A stretch of DNA of 24,652 bases from Deltaproteobacteria bacterium RIFOXYA12_FULL_61_11 (GTDB lineage Bacteria > Bdellovibrionota_F > JAHFAK01 > YA12-FULL-61-11), in NCBI GenBank assembly GCA_001799195.1, contig MGSU01000337.1, positions 1-24,652 on the forward strand. The letters are read 5' to 3'. Numbering within the stretch: position 1 is the first letter of the stretch; every line of letters starts with the position of its first letter. A model generated the notes under the pieces. The model did not search any database. It had not been told where the DNA came from and was given only the letters and a program-made list of their open reading frames with translations. Shown piece after piece: positions 24,624-24,652 of the stretch. A program made the position numbers and the translations under genes.

Positions 24624-24652
24624 ACCATACCCGAGAATCGGAGAGAAGGCAA
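24624..24652 (-). promoter_or_regulatory. Putative promoter for the C25-HTH-RlmL operon
   Basis: On the reverse strand TTGCCT (24652-24647) and TATGGT (24629-24624) are separated by 17 bases, 36 bases before the start at 24587. The -35 box reaches the window edge, so further upstream sites cannot be judged. Confidence 0.4.

Overview
The window falls into two unequal parts. From about 1.45 kb to the end it is GC-rich DNA, densely coding, from a free-living Gram-negative bacterium. Lipoprotein signal peptides, clan CD peptidases (C11 and C25), sulfatase-modifying-factor-like lipoproteins, dockerin-type repeats, a short C-x-PC-type cysteine cluster and a regulator resembling the TIGR02147/DUF4423 group all suggest a Myxococcota, Bdellovibrionota or similar 'deltaproteobacterial' lineage. 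That placement is inference from protein style; there is no rRNA or marker gene in view. The first ~1.45 kb is lower in GC (hand counts of single 60-base lines: 22/60 at 661-720 and 31/60 at 1021-1080, against 42/60 at 1561-1620). It carries three minus-strand genes that resemble Patescibacteria (CPR) proteins. The boundary lies inside one open reading frame that joins half a B12-binding protein to a kinase-like protein, so the left end may be a chimeric assembly join or a recent insertion.

Layout: (1) 1-1446, minus: start of a membrane-anchored protein, a 95-residue hypothetical protein and a kinase-fold protein. (2) 1447-4170, minus, tightly packed: sulfotransferase, then amidinotransferase/DDAH-like enzyme, then the truncated N-terminus of a B12-binding (probably radical SAM) protein. 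This looks like a small modification or biosynthesis cassette. (3) 4396-6393, plus: hybrid histidine kinase with one intact receiver in front and two receiver-like domains behind, the last lacking its phospho-Asp. (4) 6459-19672: an island of exported proteins, mostly lipoproteins: two FGE-like lipoproteins (one behind a long array of Cys/Trp Ig-like repeats), an SH3b-M23 peptidase, a clostripain-like peptidase, a ten-repeat dockerin/EF-hand lipoprotein and a von Willebrand A lipoprotein. Among them sits a cytosolic HD-domain protein whose nucleotidyltransferase half looks degenerate. (5) 19847-20795, plus: gamma-carbonic-anhydrase-like protein overlapping a HEAT-repeat protein. (6) 20772-24587, minus, apparently one operon: secreted gingipain-like C25 peptidase, HTH regulator, 23S rRNA guanine-N2 methyltransferase of the RlmL type.

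Several exported-protein genes have recognisable sigma-70-like promoters, some with palindromes placed where an operator would be. I see no tRNA, rRNA, CRISPR array, insertion sequence or clear rho-independent terminator. Convergent gene pairs end within 7 to 14 bases of each other, are separated by 103 bases (18061-18163), or overlap (20772-20795). No stretch over 300 bases lacks a gene; the longest gap is 4171-4395.
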